DNA from: Dipetalonema caudispina | Lineage: Eukaryota > Nematoda > Chromadorea > Rhabditida > Onchocercidae | Reading direction: 5' to 3' | DNA: 64,000 bases | Assembly (NCBI GenBank): GCA_013365325.1 | Contig: JABVXV010000272.1 | Span: forward strand, 1 to 64,000 | In this document: positions 61,601-64,000 of the stretch, piece by piece | How positions within the stretch are numbered: the stretch's first letter is position 1 | Layout of the letters: each line of letters opens with the position of its first letter | Made by a program: the position numbers and the translations under genes | Notes under the pieces: generated by a model | What the model was told of the DNA's origin: nothing | Database searches by the model: none | Seen by the model: only the letters and a program-made list of their open reading frames with translations

Positions 61601-63818
61601 GAAAAATTCAAAATAAAAGGACAGATCAGGATCAATTTCTTGAAATTCGTAAAAATTTTGAAGTATATAAAAATTAATATTGACTGATATGTACCGCGCA
61701 AATTGTCATGAATTTGAAAGTGTATCAAATTCTGGACATACACTGCATAAAATCCCAGTTATTTATTTTTTCGCAACATATCGAAATTTCACCATTTCTT
61801 ATGTTTCCCTCTCACTAATATTGATATATATCCAAATCCTGAGCTGTCCGAAGAGTCTTTTACACCAATCACTTGGCTAAAAAAATTTCACAGACAATCG
61901 GGCTAACAAAAAATCATAAGGAACTTAGTCATTTACCTATTACCGATTTCAGTTACTAAGTGAAATATTCTACATGTCAAAAAGGCAGCGAAAATTAAAC
62001 ATTTCGTTCTTTTATAGTTCGAGTGATATTTGCATGCAACTAAACATTGTTGATATCACAATTGACCAAATCTTTATTTAACCCGGTATTTTTGTAGACA
62101 GTCTGAATCCTAGAAGTCCCGACTGAAATGAAACAGAATTTAAGCAAGTCCCTATTTGCGTGGTGGCTATCCCTAATGAATGCAACGTGGAATGCATCAT
62201 GCATGTGCAAATAGTCTGCATTTGTATCAAAATCGTCATTGTATCGAGAAAGAACAGAGAGAGAGCTGAATAGAATGAAGGCGGTGTTATCCATTATCGT
62301 GCTAATCATGTTCACCATTTCCATGAAAAACTCTATCGTTAATACCGATGTTTAGGCATGAAAATATATCCTATTTTTCTAGCTCTATATCAATTTATAT
62401 TTTATTCTCTTCGTCTTAATTATGCCTCGGCATTGTTAAGAAATCTTCCGTTTCTGTTAAAGACAATTGAAAACAATGGATATTATTTGGCATCAAAAAG
62501 TTGAACTTTCCCTAAGTGCAGAAAAGAGTTTGATCAATTCCCGCAATCGGTTTGATGGAGTTATTTTAGGCTGTGGTTCATCCTGCAAAAGACAACGGTT
62601 AGATGCCATAAAGAAGCTAATCTAACACTATAATGGCTTATGCCAAAGCATGACAGAATTTATAACCGGAATCATCAAGCAGGATGAAATAGCGCCGCGT
62701 GTTGATTAGTTAAAGCACGGTTGTCTGACGCAAGCTTTTTTGAAGGTTCATGAAAGCATTGCACTGAATGATATTTCAGGTTAAACAGTCTTTTACAAAC
62801 GATAGCATTCCTTTTTTATTTCTGCAAATAGGTTCGACTATCTTATTAATTTCATCAGTTCCTGATTAAAATACGACGAGAAGTTGAAAAAAAAGAATGG
62901 AAAACTTAAAAATAATCAGACCACAACTATTTCATCGAATTGCATACAAGCATCGAAAAAAGGATAATATGACAGAAAAATAAAATTTCATAAAAGGACG
63001 AATTCACTGTTCCACGTTTTTACGGGGAAAGTCTTGAAATTTCACATTTAAGATTGAAACGATATGGCATATTCTTAAATTTTCTAAACTAGCAGATGTA
63101 CTGAAGGAATTTTACATAATTCACTAGCAAATATTATAACCTATTTTTGATATAAAAACAATTGTTCAGTCTTAAAAAATTCTGAACAGGATTAAATGCG
63201 GAAAATTCTATTTTTTAAAAGCCGAATCTCGATTTAGCCGAGTACTGCTATATATTTCTAAAGCTAGAAATTAGCTTCAACTACGGATAATTCACTGTGA
63301 CTGCAATTTCTCATTGGTGAATATTTTCAAAATCTGATAAGATTGCAAGTGATGAAAAACAGATGTCTGTTTTTCAGGCAGTAATCAATATTATTTCAAA
63401 TATTTTCGTCTTCTAATTCCAATTAAATTCAACATTTAACACTAAACGGACGCGCTCAAAAAAATTAATACCCTGAGTATTAATACCTGAAGATATGGCG
63501 AACACCCACAAGTATCTCATGTATCTGTTAGCCTGAATGATTCAAAAAAAAAAAAAAAAAAAAAAAGTAAGCATGCAGACAGCAACTTAAAGGATAAATT
63601 CTTATATGTCCCTGAAAAACTGAAATAATTCATTGTTTTCAGGGATACATTATTTTCGAGCCATATAAAACCTGAAATATTGATAGAATTAAATTCCATT
63701 AAAATGTGAAAGCGAAGATTGAGTGGAAGAAATGGGGAACAAATGATGTATTCATTGTTTTGGTCCGAGCTTTTGGATGAATAGCCGATTAAACAAGGGT
63801 CTATTTGTAAAGGTTGGA

Positions 63819-63838
63819 GGGGGGGGGGGGGAAGGGGG
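63819..63838 (+). repeat. G-run, possible quadruplex
   Basis: Thirteen G, two A, then five G, in an otherwise AT-rich setting; further GGG triplets follow at about 63844. The pattern could form a G-quadruplex on the plus strand. Confidence 0.7.
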
Positions 63839-64000
63839 TAAAAGGGAAAGAAGAGCAACAGTGCTTAGTTTATGTATAGCTTTAAGAAGAGGAAGGCATT
63901 AGAAATTCAGATGTTTAGGAGGGTACAACTTTTGGATGAATAGATGATAAAACACGAGGTGTTCCACATTTCTAACAATCCCTAATTCTTGCTAATTAAT

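Larger units (their letters stand above)
59235..64000. other. Non-coding region upstream of the SoxD gene
   Basis: About 4.8 kb without a recognised gene; it should contain the SoxD promoter. It holds a 38-base tandem duplication (60911-60986), several homopolymer runs, a G-run (63819-63831) and a 15-base direct repeat (63770-63784 and 63929-63943). An ORF at 62040-62324 (-) shows no domain. Confidence 0.5.

Noticed and set aside
62040..62324. 94-codon minus-strand ORF
   Set aside because: No domain, no plausible splice partners and AT-rich composition like the background. A real small gene cannot be fully excluded.

Overview
The window is AT-rich nuclear DNA from a nematode, most likely a parasitic clade III or filarial-type species. 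The basis is short introns ending in TTTCAG-like acceptors, one GC-AG intron, long A/T homopolymers and (TTA)n, (TATG)n and (CA)n microsatellites, and the protein families present. The species is an inference. No bacterial, viral or transposon genes were recognised.

Six multi-exon protein genes were reconstructed by hand. Each joins in frame from a plausible ATG to a stop. From left to right: a SERAC1-like serine hydrolase (+, 3966-7054, 506 aa); a choline dehydrogenase-like GMC oxidoreductase (-, 11635-8143, 612 aa); a HAD-superfamily phosphatase with a mitochondrial-type leader (-, 19746-15907, 309 aa); a divergent secreted protein with two DM13 domains (+, 23279-28421, 793 aa); a Knickkopf/Skeletor-like protein with two DM13 domains, a cupredoxin-like region and a GPI-type tail (+, 43449-48804, 542 aa); and a SoxD transcription factor, orthologous in type to C. 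elegans egl-13 and vertebrate SOX5/6/13 (-, 59234-50915, 610 aa).

The left third holds three consecutive genes predicted to act in or at mitochondria (phospholipid remodelling, choline oxidation, a small-molecule phosphatase). The centre holds two DM13 genes in the same orientation, about 15 kb apart; such proteins in arthropods organise extracellular matrix and cuticle. The right third is the SoxD gene with long introns. The gaps at 1-3.9, 19.7-23.3, 28.4-43.4 and 59.2-64 kb are mostly AT-rich non-coding DNA with simple repeats.

The most interesting observation is the first DM13 gene. Both of its DM13 domains have lost the nearly invariant cysteine thought to be the redox residue (Asp and Ser stand there), and the first domain is interrupted by about 100 residues carrying an RKKR furin-type site. 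The neighbouring DM13 gene keeps both cysteines. Exon boundaries come from splice consensus, frame and family similarity read by eye; no alignment program or transcript data was used.
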